Below, piece by piece: positions 8,750-18,784 of a stretch of 39,625 nucleotides of DNA. Positions within the stretch are counted from its first letter, which is position 1; each line of letters begins with the position of its first letter. Below the pieces are notes generated by a model, which did no database searches, was not told the DNA's origin, and saw nothing but the letters and a program-made list of their open reading frames with translations. Both the position numbers and the translations under genes were made by a program. The DNA lies in NCBI RefSeq assembly GCF_000772705.2, contig NZ_JSBW02000025.1:1-39625 (forward strand). The letters run 5' to 3'. This DNA comes from Xanthomonas vasicola. Lineage in GTDB: Bacteria > Pseudomonadota > Gammaproteobacteria > Xanthomonadales > Xanthomonadaceae.

Positions 8750-8974
8750 GCTAACGCGCCCCCGGATGCCCCCTCTGGCGGGCCGCACTGCTCCAAGACG
8801 CAGCGATCTGCGAGCGCGCCGCCGCGTCATCCCGCACGCGCACTGGCCAGCTCCGGGTGGCTTTTCATTGGCGCGCGCATAGCGCAGATGTCGTTGCTTG
8901 GCATTGCCCCTACAGCCAAACGCTGCGCTAGCCGCTCCACCTGCCGCTAACGGCCGCTGCGTCACCATGTGCCC
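8750..8974. other. Gap between candidate effector gene and otsB
   Basis: This 225-bp stretch has no recognisable open reading frame on the plus strand and no GC stem followed by a T run. Read-through from the PIP-box promoter into otsB is therefore possible. I do not see a clear sigma-70 promoter either. Confidence 0.45.
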
Positions 8975-9733
8975 ATGGCAGACGTCCCCCCCCCCCTTCC
9001 GTCGCCACCATTGCTGGACGATGCCTGCGCATTGTTTCTGGACGTGGATGGCACCCTCATCGACTTTGCCGACAGCCCCGAGGCAGTGCGGCTACTGCCC
9101 GAGGTGCGCGAGGCCATCGGCCTGCTGAGCGAGCGCCTCAACGGCGCCGTCGCACTGGTCAGCGGCCGGCCACTCGCCCAATTGGATGCCTTGTTCGCGC
9201 CGTTGCTGCTGCCGGCCGCCGGCCTGCACGGGCATGAACTGCGCAGCGCTGTCGCTGCACGCGCGGCCATGCCGCAAGACACCTCCGAGTGGCTGCATGG
9301 TCTGCATCAACGTGCTGCCGCGCTCACGCATCGACATCCCGGTGTGCTGATCGAAGACAAAGGCGTCAGCGTGGCGCTGCACTGGCGCGCGCGGCCGCAG
9401 GCCGGCCCCGACGTGCTCGCGTTCGCGCAGCAGGAAATCGCACAGCTTTCTGGTTATCGGCTACAGCCTGGCGATCACGTGGTCGAATTCGTTCCCGAGG
9501 GCAGCAACAAGGGCCTGGCGGTCGAACAACTGATGCAGCACGGCGTTTTTGCCGGCCGTACACCGGTGTTCGTCGGCGACGATCTCACCGACGAATTCGG
9601 TTTCGACGCCGCCAACCGGCTCGGCGGCTGGAGCGTGCTGGTGGGCAATCGCGCACAGACCAGCGCGCGCTTTCGCGTTGATGGCACCGCCGATGTCCAC
9701 GCGTGGCTGCAGCACAACGCACGCCGCCGCTGA
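8975..9733 (+). CDS. otsB: Trehalose-6-phosphate phosphatase
   Basis: This 252-residue HAD-superfamily enzyme dephosphorylates trehalose-6-phosphate to trehalose in the cytosol. The catalytic motif DVDGTL lies at 23-28, with Asp23 the nucleophile and Asp25 the general acid/base. The Ser motif follows as ALVSGRPLAQLD, then the cap domain with GLHGHELR, SNKGLAVEQL (Lys of motif III), and VFVGDDLTDEFGF (motif IV acidic residues). I chose ATG 8975; an in-frame GTG at 8969 adds two residues. Codons 4-8 contain a run of eleven C bases, so slippage there would abolish the product. It is the first gene of the otsB / GH15 / otsA cluster. Confidence 0.93.
   Translation: MADVPPPLPSPPLLDDACALFLDVDGTLIDFADSPEAVRLLPEVREAIGLLSERLNGAVALVSGRPLAQLDALFAPLLLPAAGLHGHELRSAVAARAAMPQDTSEWLHGLHQRAAALTHRHPGVLIEDKGVSVALHWRARPQAGPDVLAFAQQEIAQLSGYRLQPGDHVVEFVPEGSNKGLAVEQLMQHGVFAGRTPVFVGDDLTDEFGFDAANRLGGWSVLVGNRAQTSARFRVDGTADVHAWLQHNARRR
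8986..8996 (+). repeat. C11 homopolymer at codons 4-8 of otsB
   Basis: Eleven consecutive C residues follow the otsB start almost at once and encode the beginning of its Val-Pro-Pro-Pro stretch. At this length the frame is open. The length and position make it a classic candidate for slipped-strand mispairing that would switch translation off within the first ten codons. Confidence 0.9.
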
Positions 9734-9776
9734 GCACAGCGCACCTTCTCTCACTTCAAAGGATCGTTTGTACTCC

Positions 9777-11555
9777 ATGACCGAGCCAAACCTGGATCTG
9801 GGCGTCATCGGCAACTGTAGTTTTGGTGCATTGGTCGATCGGCAGGCACGTGTGGTGTGGAGTTGCCTGCCGGCATTTGACGGAGACCCGGCCTTTTGCA
9901 CGCTGCTCTCGCCCAAGACCGAAGGCGGCGACTTCGCCGTGGAACTGGAAGATTTCGCCAGCAGCGAGCAGCACTATATGCCTAATACCGCTGTGTTGCG
10001 TACGGTGTTGCGCGATAGCAACGGCGGCGAAATCGAGGTCATCGACTTTGCGCCGCGCTGGCGCAACAACGGGCGTTTCTATCGGCCAGTGAGCATCATT
10101 CGCCAGATCCGTCCGCTGAGCGGCAACCCGCGCATCATCGTACGCGCCCGCCCGCTGGCAGACTGGGGTGGCCGCACGCCGGACACCACCTGGGGCAGCA
10201 ATCACATTCGTTGGATGTTGCCGGAATTCACGCTGCGCCTGACCACCGATGTGCCGGTGCGTTTTGTGCGCGATGGGTTGCCGTTTGTGCTCAGTCACCC
10301 AGTCAGCCTGGTACTGGGCGTGGACGAATCACTGACCCGCTCGCTCACCGGCTACGTGCAGGAAGCACAGGAACGCACCGAAGAATATTGGCGTGAATGG
10401 GTGCGTTACCTGTGCATTCCGCTGGACTGGCAAGAAGCAGTGATCCGCAGTGCGATCACGCTGAAGTTGTGCCAGTACGAAGACAGCGGCGCGATCATCG
10501 CCGCGATGACCACCTCGATCCCGGAAGCGCCGAATACACCACGCAACTGGGATTACCGCTATTGCTGGCTGCGCGACGCGGCATTCGTGGTGCGTGCGCT
10601 CAACCGGCTTGGCGCGACCCGCACGATGGAGCAGTTCATCGGCTACATCTTCAACATCGCCACAGCCGACGGCACCATGCAGCCGCTGTACGGCATCGGC
10701 TTCGAATCGCAGCTGGAAGAGCACGAAGTCGACACCATGGAGGGCTACCGCGGCATGGGCCCGGTGCGACGCGGCAACCTTGCGTGGATCCAGCAACAGC
10801 ACGATGTCTACGGCAGCGTGGTACTGGCGTCCACACAGCTGTTCTTCGACCTGCGTCTGAAGGATCAGGGCGATGCGGATACCTTCCGCCGTCTTGAGCC
10901 GCTGGGTGAGCGCGCCTATGCATTACACAACGTCCCCGATGCCGGCCTGTGGGAATTCCGCGGCCGCGCCGAAGTGCACACCTACACCGCCGCAATGTGC
11001 TGGGCGGCTTGCGATCGCTTGTCCAAGATCGCCGACAGGCTGGCCTTGCCAGAGCGCATCACCTACTGGCGCGAGCGTGCCGACAGCATCCGCGAGCGCG
11101 TGTTGAACGAGGCCTGGAGCGACGAACACGGCCATTTCACCGACACACTCGGTGGCCATCGGCTGGATGCGTCGCTGTTGCTGCTGGCCGACATTGGCAT
11201 CGTGGCCAACGACGACAGCCGCTTCGTGCGCACGGTCGAAGCAGTCGGTCGCGTGCTCAAGCATGGCGATGCGCTGTACCGCTACATCGCACCGGATGAC
11301 TTCGGTGAGCCGGAGACCAGCTTCACCATCTGTACCTTCTGGTACATCGATGCGCTGGCGGCGATCGGGCGCAAGGACGAGGCACGTGAATTGTTCGAGC
11401 GCATCCTATCGCGCCGCAATCACCTCGGCTTGCTATCGGAAGATCTATCGTTTGAAGACGGCGAAGCCTGGGGCAATTTCCCTCAGACCTATTCGCATGT
11501 TGGCTTGATCATCGCAGCGATGCGCTTGTCGCGGAGCTGGCAGGAGGCTTCATGA
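9777..11555 (+). CDS. GH15-family glucoamylase/trehalase-like hydrolase
   Basis: This 592-residue cytosolic protein has the bacterial GH15 layout. An N-terminal beta-sandwich covers about 1-200 (LGVIGNCSFGALVDRQARVVW). The (alpha/alpha)6 barrel follows, with NWDYRYCWLRDAAFVVRAL (conserved WLRD), GFESQLEEHEVDTMEGYRG carrying candidate acid residues, and LSEDLSFEDGEAWGNFPQTYSH near the end. No signal peptide is present. The ATG at 9777 is the family-like start; an in-frame TTG at 9768 lies closer to AAAGGA at 9758-9763. The stop overlaps the otsA ATG by four bases. Lying between otsB and otsA, it could hydrolyse trehalose or a glucan; some actinobacterial GH15 enzymes are trehalases. I cannot choose between these from sequence. 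Confidence 0.88.
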   Translation: MTEPNLDLGVIGNCSFGALVDRQARVVWSCLPAFDGDPAFCTLLSPKTEGGDFAVELEDFASSEQHYMPNTAVLRTVLRDSNGGEIEVIDFAPRWRNNGRFYRPVSIIRQIRPLSGNPRIIVRARPLADWGGRTPDTTWGSNHIRWMLPEFTLRLTTDVPVRFVRDGLPFVLSHPVSLVLGVDESLTRSLTGYVQEAQERTEEYWREWVRYLCIPLDWQEAVIRSAITLKLCQYEDSGAIIAAMTTSIPEAPNTPRNWDYRYCWLRDAAFVVRALNRLGATRTMEQFIGYIFNIATADGTMQPLYGIGFESQLEEHEVDTMEGYRGMGPVRRGNLAWIQQQHDVYGSVVLASTQLFFDLRLKDQGDADTFRRLEPLGERAYALHNVPDAGLWEFRGRAEVHTYTAAMCWAACDRLSKIADRLALPERITYWRERADSIRERVLNEAWSDEHGHFTDTLGGHRLDASLLLLADIGIVANDDSRFVRTVEAVGRVLKHGDALYRYIAPDDFGEPETSFTICTFWYIDALAAIGRKDEARELFERILSRRNHLGLLSEDLSFEDGEAWGNFPQTYSHVGLIIAAMRLSRSWQEAS

Positions 11556-12919
11556 GTCGTTTGGTAGTGGTATCCAACCGCGTTGCAGTGCCCGGCGAAA
11601 ATCGCGCTGGCGGCTTGGCGGTTGGCTTGTTGGCGGCGCTTAAAGAGCGCGGTGGCATGTGGTTCGGCTGGAGCGGCAAGACTGTGCGCGGCGACAGCGG
11701 CGGCATGCACGAACAGACCGAAGGTGACATCACCTTCGTCACTATGGACCTCAACAAGCGCGACATCGATTCGTACTACAACGGCTTTGCCAACCGCACA
11801 TTGTGGCCGTTACTGCACTTCCGCCTTGACCTGGTCGATTACGATCGCGCCACCCGCGAAGGCTATATGCGCGTCAATCGGCTGTTTGCCGAAAAGCTTG
11901 CGCCGCTACTGAAAGACAGCGACACCTTGTGGATCCACGATTACCACATGATTCCGCTCGGCGCGATGCTGCGTGAGCTGGGTGTGGGCTGCAAGATGGG
12001 CTTCTTCCTGCACGTGCCGATGCCGTCGGCCGATCTGGTGCAGGCAATGCCCGATCACGCGCGTTTGTTCAGTACGTTCTATGCGTACGACCTGGTGGGC
12101 TTCCAGACCCAGCGCGATGCCGAGCGTTTCAAAGCGTATGTGCGCCTGTTTGGTGGTGGCCGCATTCTGGAAGGCGATCTGGTGGAAGGCCCGGGTGGGC
12201 GCCGCTTCACCGCATCGTCGTTCCCGATTGGCATCGATACCGATTTGATCGCCAATCAGGCCAAGGCATCGGTCGGCAAGCAGGCCGTGCGCGATTTGCG
12301 CGAAAGTTTGCGCGGCCGTCAGTTGGCCATCGGTGTGGACCGCCTGGATTATTCCAAAGGATTGCCGGAACGCTTCCAAGGCTTCGAGCGCTATCTGGAG
12401 CGCTATCCGGATCAATCCGGCAGCCTCACCTATCTGCAAATTGCGCCGGTCTCGCGCGGCGATGTCACCGAATACCGCCAATTGCGCAGCCAGCTCGAAC
12501 AGATCGCCGGCCATATCAACGGCGGGCACGCGGAACCGGATTGGACACCGCTGCGCTACGTCAACCAAAACTTCAGCCACGCCACGCTGACCGGTTTTTA
12601 TCGCGCAGCTTCTGTGTGTTTGGTTACTCCATTGCGCGATGGCATGAACCTGGTTGCCAAGGAATTCGTGGCCGCGCAAGACCCGGAAAATCCAGGGGTG
12701 CTGGTGTTGTCATTGTTTGCAGGTGCCGCCGACGAAATGAAGGAAGCGCTGCTGGTCAATCCGCACGATCTGGATGGCGTGGCCGATGCGATTGCCACGG
12801 CAGCAAGCATGCCGCTGGCAAGCCGCATCGAACGCTGGCACGCGATGATGGATCACCTGCGCAAGAACAACATCAACCACTGGCGCCAGCGCTATCTGCA
12901 AGCGCTCTCCGAGGTCTAG
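11552..12919 (+). CDS. otsA: Trehalose-6-phosphate synthase (GT20)
   Basis: This 455-residue retaining glycosyltransferase makes trehalose-6-phosphate from UDP-glucose and glucose-6-phosphate in the cytosol. Family marks are RLVVVSNRV at the start, the AGGLAVGL glycine loop, [30 protein letters not shown] (Arg/Lys contacting UDP-sugar) and the acceptor/donor segment [18 protein letters not shown]. Length is normal for bacterial OtsA. The ATG overlaps the GH15 stop codon (ATGA), so the two genes are translationally coupled. Together with otsB this forms a complete OtsAB pathway with a glycoside hydrolase in the middle. Confidence 0.95.
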   Translation: MSRLVVVSNRVAVPGENRAGGLAVGLLAALKERGGMWFGWSGKTVRGDSGGMHEQTEGDITFVTMDLNKRDIDSYYNGFANRTLWPLLHFRLDLVDYDRATREGYMRVNRLFAEKLAPLLKDSDTLWIHDYHMIPLGAMLRELGVGCKMGFFLHVPMPSADLVQAMPDHARLFSTFYAYDLVGFQTQRDAERFKAYVRLFGGGRILEGDLVEGPGGRRFTASSFPIGIDTDLIANQAKASVGKQAVRDLRESLRGRQLAIGVDRLDYSKGLPERFQGFERYLERYPDQSGSLTYLQIAPVSRGDVTEYRQLRSQLEQIAGHINGGHAEPDWTPLRYVNQNFSHATLTGFYRAASVCLVTPLRDGMNLVAKEFVAAQDPENPGVLVLSLFAGAADEMKEALLVNPHDLDGVADAIATAASMPLASRIERWHAMMDHLRKNNINHWRQRYLQALSEV

Positions 12920-13499
12920 ATAGCTCTCCTTCTTCCGCCGGGGCATTGTCCTCGGGGAACGTGGGCGGATGCGGGTGCGCCCACAAGTGGCCTATCACGC
13001 TGCGCGCTTTCTACCGCAGAGCGCGCCTCACGCTAACGCAGCAAGCGGTTGCCAACTCTGATCGAAACGACCGTGCCTGCGAAGGCATGAGCGCGTCGGA
13101 GGTCGGCAGCGTTCACTCGATACGGCAGTAGCTGAGCCACACAACCTGAGCCGTGCCCCCTGCCCTTTAATCGCCGGCGCGATCACCGGCAGCGAATGTC
13201 CAACCCGGGCCTAGCAACACCTGGCACCACAATGTTGCAATGCGTTCAACATCCGCATGTTTCCGGTGTGCCAGACGTGCAGGCTGGAACGCTGGTTCCT
13301 ATTCCGTCACGGACAGAGGGCGCCCGGGGGGTCTAAAATATTTACATGATTAGCGCTGAGGACCCTGGGAGGGGCCGCGCGTTCATAGCGTTCGATGTTC
13401 GTATTTAGATCCGGGCCGCGTCTTTGCCACCTGCGATCTGTCTCCCTCCACGACTTGCCACCGCTCGCTGGTGTCTGAGTCCTTCCTGACATCTTAAAA
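12920..13499. other. Intergenic region, otsA to gcd
   Basis: In these 580 bases I see no supported gene, no RNA gene and no strong rho-independent terminator after otsA. The last 180 bases contain an AT-richer stretch (CTAAAATATTTACATG near 13334-13349) that may hold the gcd promoter. No Shine-Dalgarno sequence is evident directly before the gcd ATG. Confidence 0.5.
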
Positions 13500-15977
13500 A
13501 TGACTGATCAATCCTCAAAACGTGGGCTAGGCACCTGGTTGCTGGTGGCCTATGCGGTGGTGATCGCCGTGCTTGGTGCGGTGCTGGCCTTCGAAGGCGG
13601 CCGCCTGGTGGCCGTCGGTGGCTCCTGGTATTACCTGATCGCGGGTATTGCCCTGTTCCTGGCGGGCGTGTTGCTCGCGCTGGGCAAGCGTGCCGGCCTG
13701 TGGCTGTTTGGCGCGACCTTGGCCGGCACCATTGCCTGGGCGCTGTGGGAAGTGGGCCTGGATGGCTGGGGCCTGGTGCCGCGTCTGGCGATGATCTCGG
13801 TGCTGGGCTTGCTGCTGCTGCCATTCTGGGGCGTAGCGCGTCGGCGCATGTCGCCGCTATCGGGCGCCGGCTATGCGCTAGTGACCGGTGTGCTGCCGAT
13901 CCTGGGTGCTGCGCTGATCCTGTGGCCGCTGCTGATGCCGCGCAATGTCGAGCTGGCCGATGCCTCCAAGCTGCCGGCCGACAGCGCAATGGCCTTCAGC
14001 CGCGGCACCGTGCCCAGCCCCGACGGCAACGTCGCGGCTAATCACGACGCCAGCAACTGGACCTCCTATGCGGGCTCCAACCTCTCCAACCATTACACAC
14101 CCGGTGCGCAGATCACCCCGGACAACGTGAAGAATCTCAAGGTGGCTTGGGAATTCCACACCGGCGATCTGAAGCCCAAGGATTCCAAGCTGGGCTATGC
14201 CTTCCAGAACACCCCGCTCAAGGTCGGCGACCTGCTCTACATCTGCACGCCCACCCAGAAGGTGATTGCGGTGGAAGCGGCCAACGGTAAAGAGCGCTGG
14301 CGCTTCGATCCGCAGACCAACCCCAAGGCGATGGCGGGCGTTGCTGCCACCACCTGCCGTGGCGTGTCCTACTACCAGGCGCCGGAAGGCACCGCCGAAT
14401 GCGCGACCCGGATCTTCTGGCCGATGGTCGATGGCCGCCTCGGCGCGCTGGATGCGCAGACCGGCAAGCTCTGCACCAGCTTCGGCAACAACGGCTACGT
14501 CGATCTGAATGCCGGTACCGGCAACACCAAGCCGGGCTTCGTTGGCCCGACCTCGCCGCCGGTGGTGATGCGCGGTGTGGTGATCCAGCCGACCGGCCAG
14601 GTCCGCGATGGTCAGGAAGGCGATGCGCCGTCCGGCGTGGTGCGCGGCTTCGATGCGCTCACCGGCCAGCTGCGTTGGGCCTGGGACCTGGGCAACCCGG
14701 CGATCACTGCCGAGCCGCCGGCCGGCCAGACCTACACCCGCTCGACTCCGAACGTGTGGTCGCTGATGGCCGCTGACGATGAGCTCGGCTTGGTCTATCT
14801 GCCCACCGGCAACGCCTCCGGCGACTTCTTCGGCAAGGGCCGCACCCCACAGGACGAGGAATACACCGCCTCGCTGGTGGCCGTGGATGCTGCTACCGGC
14901 AAGGAACGCTGGCACTTCCGTACCGTCAACCACGACCTGTGGGATTACGACATTGGCCCGCAGCCGAACCTGGTCGACTGGCCGGTTGCTGGCGGCGGTA
15001 CGCGTCCGGCAGTGATCCAGGCCACCAAGTCCGGTCAGGTGTTCGTGCTGGACCGTGCCACCGGCGAGCCGATCATGCCGGTCAAGCAGATCGCTGTGCC
15101 GCAGGGTACCGATCACGGCGACTGGACCGCTGCCACGCAGCCGATCTCGCCGGGCATGCCCAACACCGTAGGCGCGCCGAGCCGTGAGTACGAGACCATC
15201 ATTGAATCCGATGCCTGGGGCATGACCCCGTTCGACCAGCTGGCCTGCCGCATCCAGTTCAAGCAGCTGCGTTACGAAGGCATGTTCACCCCGCCGACCT
15301 TGCAGGGCTCGCTGGCCTTTACCGGCAACCACGGCGGCATCAACTGGGGCGGCGTCTCGGTGGATCTGCAGCGCGGCATCATGGTGATGAACAGCAACCG
15401 CCTGCCCTACACCTTGCAGGTGTATACCCGCGAAAAAATGAATGAGCTGGGCGTGGTCTCGGTGTTCGACGGCAAGAGCAAGACGCCCGGCTATATGGCG
15501 CAGAAGGGCCTGGCCTATGGCGCGCGCAAGGAGCCGTGGATGTCGCCACTCAACACGCCGTGCGTGGCACCGCCGTGGGGCTACATCGCCGGCGTGGACC
15601 TGCGCACGCAGCAGGTGATCTGGCGCCGTCCGCTGGGTACCGGTTACGACCAGGGTCCGATGGGCATTCCGTCCAAGACCAAGTTCGAGATCGGCACGCC
15701 TAACAACAGCGGCTCGCTGGCCACCGCTGGCGGCGTGACCTTCATCGGCGCGACCCTGGACGACTTCATGCGCGGCTTCGACACCCGCACCGGCAAGCAG
15801 GTGTGGGAGACCCGCGTCCCCGCGGGCCCGCAGGCAGCACCGATGAGCTACACCATCAATGGCAAGCAATACATCGTGGCTGCCGTGGGTGGACATGACC
15901 GCATGGAAACCAAGTCGGGCGACAGCGTGATTGCCTGGGCCTTGCCTGACGATGCGCAGGCCGCGCCTGCCAAGTAA
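13500..15977 (+). CDS. gcd: Membrane-bound PQQ-dependent glucose dehydrogenase
   Basis: This 825-residue quinoprotein oxidises glucose to gluconolactone in the periplasm and passes electrons to ubiquinone. Residues about 10-155 contain the five membrane segments typical of membrane-bound GDH. The periplasmic eight-bladed PQQ propeller follows, beginning near WTSYAGSNLSNHYTPGAQITPDNV. Recognisable tryptophan-docking and PQQ-binding stretches include VAWEFHTGD, GVSYYQAPEG, FRTVNHDLWDYDIGPQP, and TPNNSGSLATAGGVTFIG. Length fits the family (E. coli Gcd is about 800). It is monocistronic: a strong terminator lies about 160 bases downstream. PQQ biosynthesis genes are not in this window. Confidence 0.93.
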   Translation: MTDQSSKRGLGTWLLVAYAVVIAVLGAVLAFEGGRLVAVGGSWYYLIAGIALFLAGVLLALGKRAGLWLFGATLAGTIAWALWEVGLDGWGLVPRLAMISVLGLLLLPFWGVARRRMSPLSGAGYALVTGVLPILGAALILWPLLMPRNVELADASKLPADSAMAFSRGTVPSPDGNVAANHDASNWTSYAGSNLSNHYTPGAQITPDNVKNLKVAWEFHTGDLKPKDSKLGYAFQNTPLKVGDLLYICTPTQKVIAVEAANGKERWRFDPQTNPKAMAGVAATTCRGVSYYQAPEGTAECATRIFWPMVDGRLGALDAQTGKLCTSFGNNGYVDLNAGTGNTKPGFVGPTSPPVVMRGVVIQPTGQVRDGQEGDAPSGVVRGFDALTGQLRWAWDLGNPAITAEPPAGQTYTRSTPNVWSLMAADDELGLVYLPTGNASGDFFGKGRTPQDEEYTASLVAVDAATGKERWHFRTVNHDLWDYDIGPQPNLVDWPVAGGGTRPAVIQATKSGQVFVLDRATGEPIMPVKQIAVPQGTDHGDWTAATQPISPGMPNTVGAPSREYETIIESDAWGMTPFDQLACRIQFKQLRYEGMFTPPTLQGSLAFTGNHGGINWGGVSVDLQRGIMVMNSNRLPYTLQVYTREKMNELGVVSVFDGKSKTPGYMAQKGLAYGARKEPWMSPLNTPCVAPPWGYIAGVDLRTQQVIWRRPLGTGYDQGPMGIPSKTKFEIGTPNNSGSLATAGGVTFIGATLDDFMRGFDTRTGKQVWETRVPAGPQAAPMSYTINGKQYIVAAVGGHDRMETKSGDSVIAWALPDDAQAAPAK

Positions 15978-16677
15978 TGGCGGCGCTTGAAGCGTCATCC
16001 GGCTAGGCGGTGTACCGGTGCGCAGAACCGCACGCAATCTGCACTGCGTCGGCCACTGCCCATCACACGCCTAGCGGCGGTCTGACGCTCAGCTAGCGCG
16101 CCGTCGGCCTTGGCTGACGGATGCAGTCGATAGAACCGGTCGTCGCGAGACGGCCGGTTTTTTTGTGGGCGGGTTTCATAGCGCGATTGAGCAGGCGATG
16201 CAAAGCCGATGACGCTGTGCAGGCGTCTGAGGCGCGGCCATGGCACTTTCGCTGCAGGCCTGAACATCAGCGCCTCCCTCTAGGAAACCATCCAGCCGGC
16301 GATCCCATGCGGCGGAGCGGGTGTCGGACGGCATCGCACACGTCGTTGATGACCCCGCCAGCCCCCCTCGCAGGCGCTGGTCCACGTCAGACGACACGTC
16401 GCCGAGGCGCCGGGCGTTCGTCCAGACGCGTCTATTTTTCACACGGAATTCACAACCAAATTGGCGTTCAAGCCCGCTTGATCACTTCCGGCGCGCTTAC
16501 CAGTCAGTGAAATCCCTTCCACATCAATGACATCAAGGCTTTTCTGGACCCAGTTGTCATATCCCGACGAACGGCGCCTTCACACCTTCATTATTCGGAC
16601 CCAGCCGCCGATACCACACTGCAGCCCACAGACTGCCGGATACCGCTCCCATATCAGATCACCCAGTCGGACAGCCT
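15978..16677. other. Intergenic region, gcd to chemoreceptor
   Basis: About 700 bases without a supported gene. The gcd terminator is at 16134-16164. A small palindrome TCAAGC-CC-GCTTGA lies at 16468-16481, about 200 bases before the chemoreceptor start, and could be an operator; I have no further support for that. Frames open across the region have no coding character. Confidence 0.45.
16134..16164 (+). terminator. Rho-independent terminator downstream of gcd
   Basis: The left arm AACCGGTCGTC (16134-16144), a GCGA tetraloop and the right arm GACGGCCGGTT (16149-16159) form an 11-bp stem with one G-T pair. The Ts at 16158-16164 form the tail. Confidence 0.9.
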
Positions 16678-18545
16678 ATGTTGCACTCACACGATGCCGC
16701 CCCCGTCGCCTATCCGCCTGTTGGTGGGCGCGTTGCGCGCACCACCTGGACTGCATGGCTGCCGGCCGCTGCACACATCGGGCTGCTGGCCTTGCTTGCC
16801 TGCTACGCCGCCACGCTGGTGCCCGGCGGCTTTTGAGCGGGCTTGGACGCCTGCTTCCCGTCCTGCTGGTGCTGGGCGCGGCAAGCGCCGGCTTGGGGGG
16901 GTGGGCGCGCCGGCGTCACGCTGCGCAGCTGCAGCAAGCCGTGAGCGCAGCGATGGCGATCGGCGAAGGGCGCTTCCAGCGTCTGGACCTGCGCAACGCC
17001 TCCGGCGAACTCGCACCATTGCTGCATGCCTTGCAGGATGCTCAGGACAAGCTCGCCATCCGCATCGATGTAATGGAGCAAGGCCTGCGCCATGGCCAGT
17101 TCGTGATCAAGGCGCTCGACGATCTGGACACCATGATCCGCATCGCCGACGACGATGGCCAGGTGTTGTTCGCCAACCGCAAACTGCTCGCCATGCTCAA
17201 GCTGATCGAGCCGGATGTGCAGAGCTTCCATCCCAGCTTCCACGCCGAAGGCTTCGTCGGCGGCAGCATCGGCGACATCTATCCGGACAGCCAGGCTGCG
17301 ATCGATCGCATGCGTGCATTGAACGCCTCCAAGGCCGTGCGTGCGCCGTTCTTTGGCCGCCAGATCGACTTCGTCTACAGCCCGATCATCGCCGCCGACG
17401 GCACCAAGCTGGGCACCATCGCGCAGTGGGTGGACGTCACCGCGCAGGTCAACGCCGAGCAGACGCTGATCCAGATCATCGACGCCGCCTCCGCCGGCGA
17501 CTTCAGCCATCGCATGCAGATCGACGGCATGGATGGCGTGCTGCTGACCCTGGCGCAAGGCATCAATCGCATCTACGACTCGGTGGAAATCCACCTGGAC
17601 GCACTGGCCCGCGTGATCGCTGCGCTGGCCGAAGGCGACCTCACCCAACGCGTGGATGGCGATGCGCATGGCATCTTCGCGCGCTTGCGCGACGACACCA
17701 ACCAGACCGTCGCCCGCCTGACCGAAATCATCGGCGGTATCCAGACCGCATCGGACACCATTCGCCAGGCCGCGGTGGAGATCGCCGCCGGCAACACGGA
17801 TCTTTCCGAACGCACCGAGCAGCAGGCCGCCAAACTGGAAGAAACCGCAAGCTCGATGGAAGAACTCACCTCCACCGTGAAGCAAAACGCCGAGAGCGCA
17901 CTGCAGGCCAATCGCCTGGTGGTGGGCACCGGCGAAGTGGCACAGAGCGGCGGCCAGGTGATGGACGACGTGGTCGCCACCATGAGTCAGATCAGCGCGG
18001 CCTCGCGCAAGATCGGCGAGATTATCGGCGTCATCGACGGCATCGCGTTCCAGACCAATATCCTGGCGCTCAACGCTGCGGTGGAAGCCGCACGTGCCGG
18101 CGAACAGGGCCGCGGTTTTGCCGTGGTGGCTTCGGAAGTGCGTGCGTTGGCGCGGCGCTCGGCCGATGCCGCCAAGGAAATCAAGACGCTGATCGCCGAC
18201 TCCACCGACAAGGTGGAACTGGGTTCGGGCCTGGTGCACCGCGCCGGCGCGACCATGCGCGAGATCGTCGGCTCGGTCAAACACTTCACCGACATCATGA
18301 GCGAGATCACCTCGGCCAGTGCCGAGCAATCCAGCGGCATCGAGCAAGTCAACCGCACGGTTGTGCAGCTGGACGAAGTGACCCAACGCAACGCCGCGCT
18401 GGTGGAAGAAGCTACCGCCGCCGCGCGCAGCCTGGAAGAACAGGCCGTGGAACTGGCCGATGCGGTGTCGATCTTCCGCCTGCAGTCCGACACCCGCCCA
18501 AGTGCCTCCCACGCCGTACGCGCCAGCTTCCACAACGCGGCATAA
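16678..18545 (+). pseudogene. Methyl-accepting chemotaxis protein with PAS domain, frameshifted in the membrane hairpin
   Basis: The start ATG at 16678 opens a frame with a membrane segment ([21 protein letters not shown], residues 27-47), which stops at TGA 16834-16836. From 16833 onward a second frame continues with a second membrane segment ([20 protein letters not shown]) and the whole receptor to 18545. One T missing from the run at 16831-16834 explains the break; adding one T gives a continuous protein of about 622 residues. Its domains are a short membrane hairpin, a PAS domain ([19 protein letters not shown] to VDVTAQ), HAMP-like linkers, and the signalling hairpin with [20 protein letters not shown]. 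It lacks a periplasmic sensor domain, so it should sense internally through PAS. An internal start could still make a soluble form. Sequencing error is possible. Confidence 0.8.
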
Positions 18546-18567
18546 GCTCGCCATGTATGGCGTTTCC

Positions 18568-18582
18568 TAGGAGCGCACCCGG
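18568..18582 (+). repeat. Short interspersed repeat, copy 1
   Basis: TAGGAGCGCACCCGG, identical to the copy at 18770-18784 in the same orientation. GTAGGAGCGCAC-type repeats are scattered between genes in Xanthomonas and Stenotrophomonas; the role is unknown. Confidence 0.7.
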
Positions 18583-18769
18583 GGCCTCCGGCAACGCCCG
18601 CCGCGCTCAGGCGCGCTGCGACGAACCGTTGCTCGGGAGCCGCCGGCGCGAGCAATCGCTGCGCATCACGCGAACACCCCGAACGCTGTGGCTGGCTGTC
18701 TCGAACGCGCCGCAGCCGCCGAACACCCGTGCCCGCATCAGCCGGGTATTGCATCCCTAGCATCTGCCG

Positions 18770-18784
18770 TAGGAGCGCACCCGG
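18770..18784 (+). repeat. Short interspersed repeat, copy 2
   Basis: TAGGAGCGCACCCGG, a direct repeat of 18568-18582 about 200 bases upstream. Both copies are followed by GC-rich sequence beginning with GGC or CGC. Confidence 0.7.

Noticed and set aside
13381..13412. Possible imperfect PIP box before gcd (TTCAT...TTCG)
   Set aside because: Neither half-site identity nor the 15-base spacing fits.
13878..16037. Long minus-strand frame (719 codons) opposite gcd
   Set aside because: Antisense shadow: it lacks recognisable domains, while the plus strand encodes a full quinoprotein dehydrogenase.
16694..18760. Very long plus-strand frame (688 codons) over the chemoreceptor
   Set aside because: Arg/His-rich translation typical of an out-of-phase frame in GC-rich DNA; the chemoreceptor domains lie in another frame.
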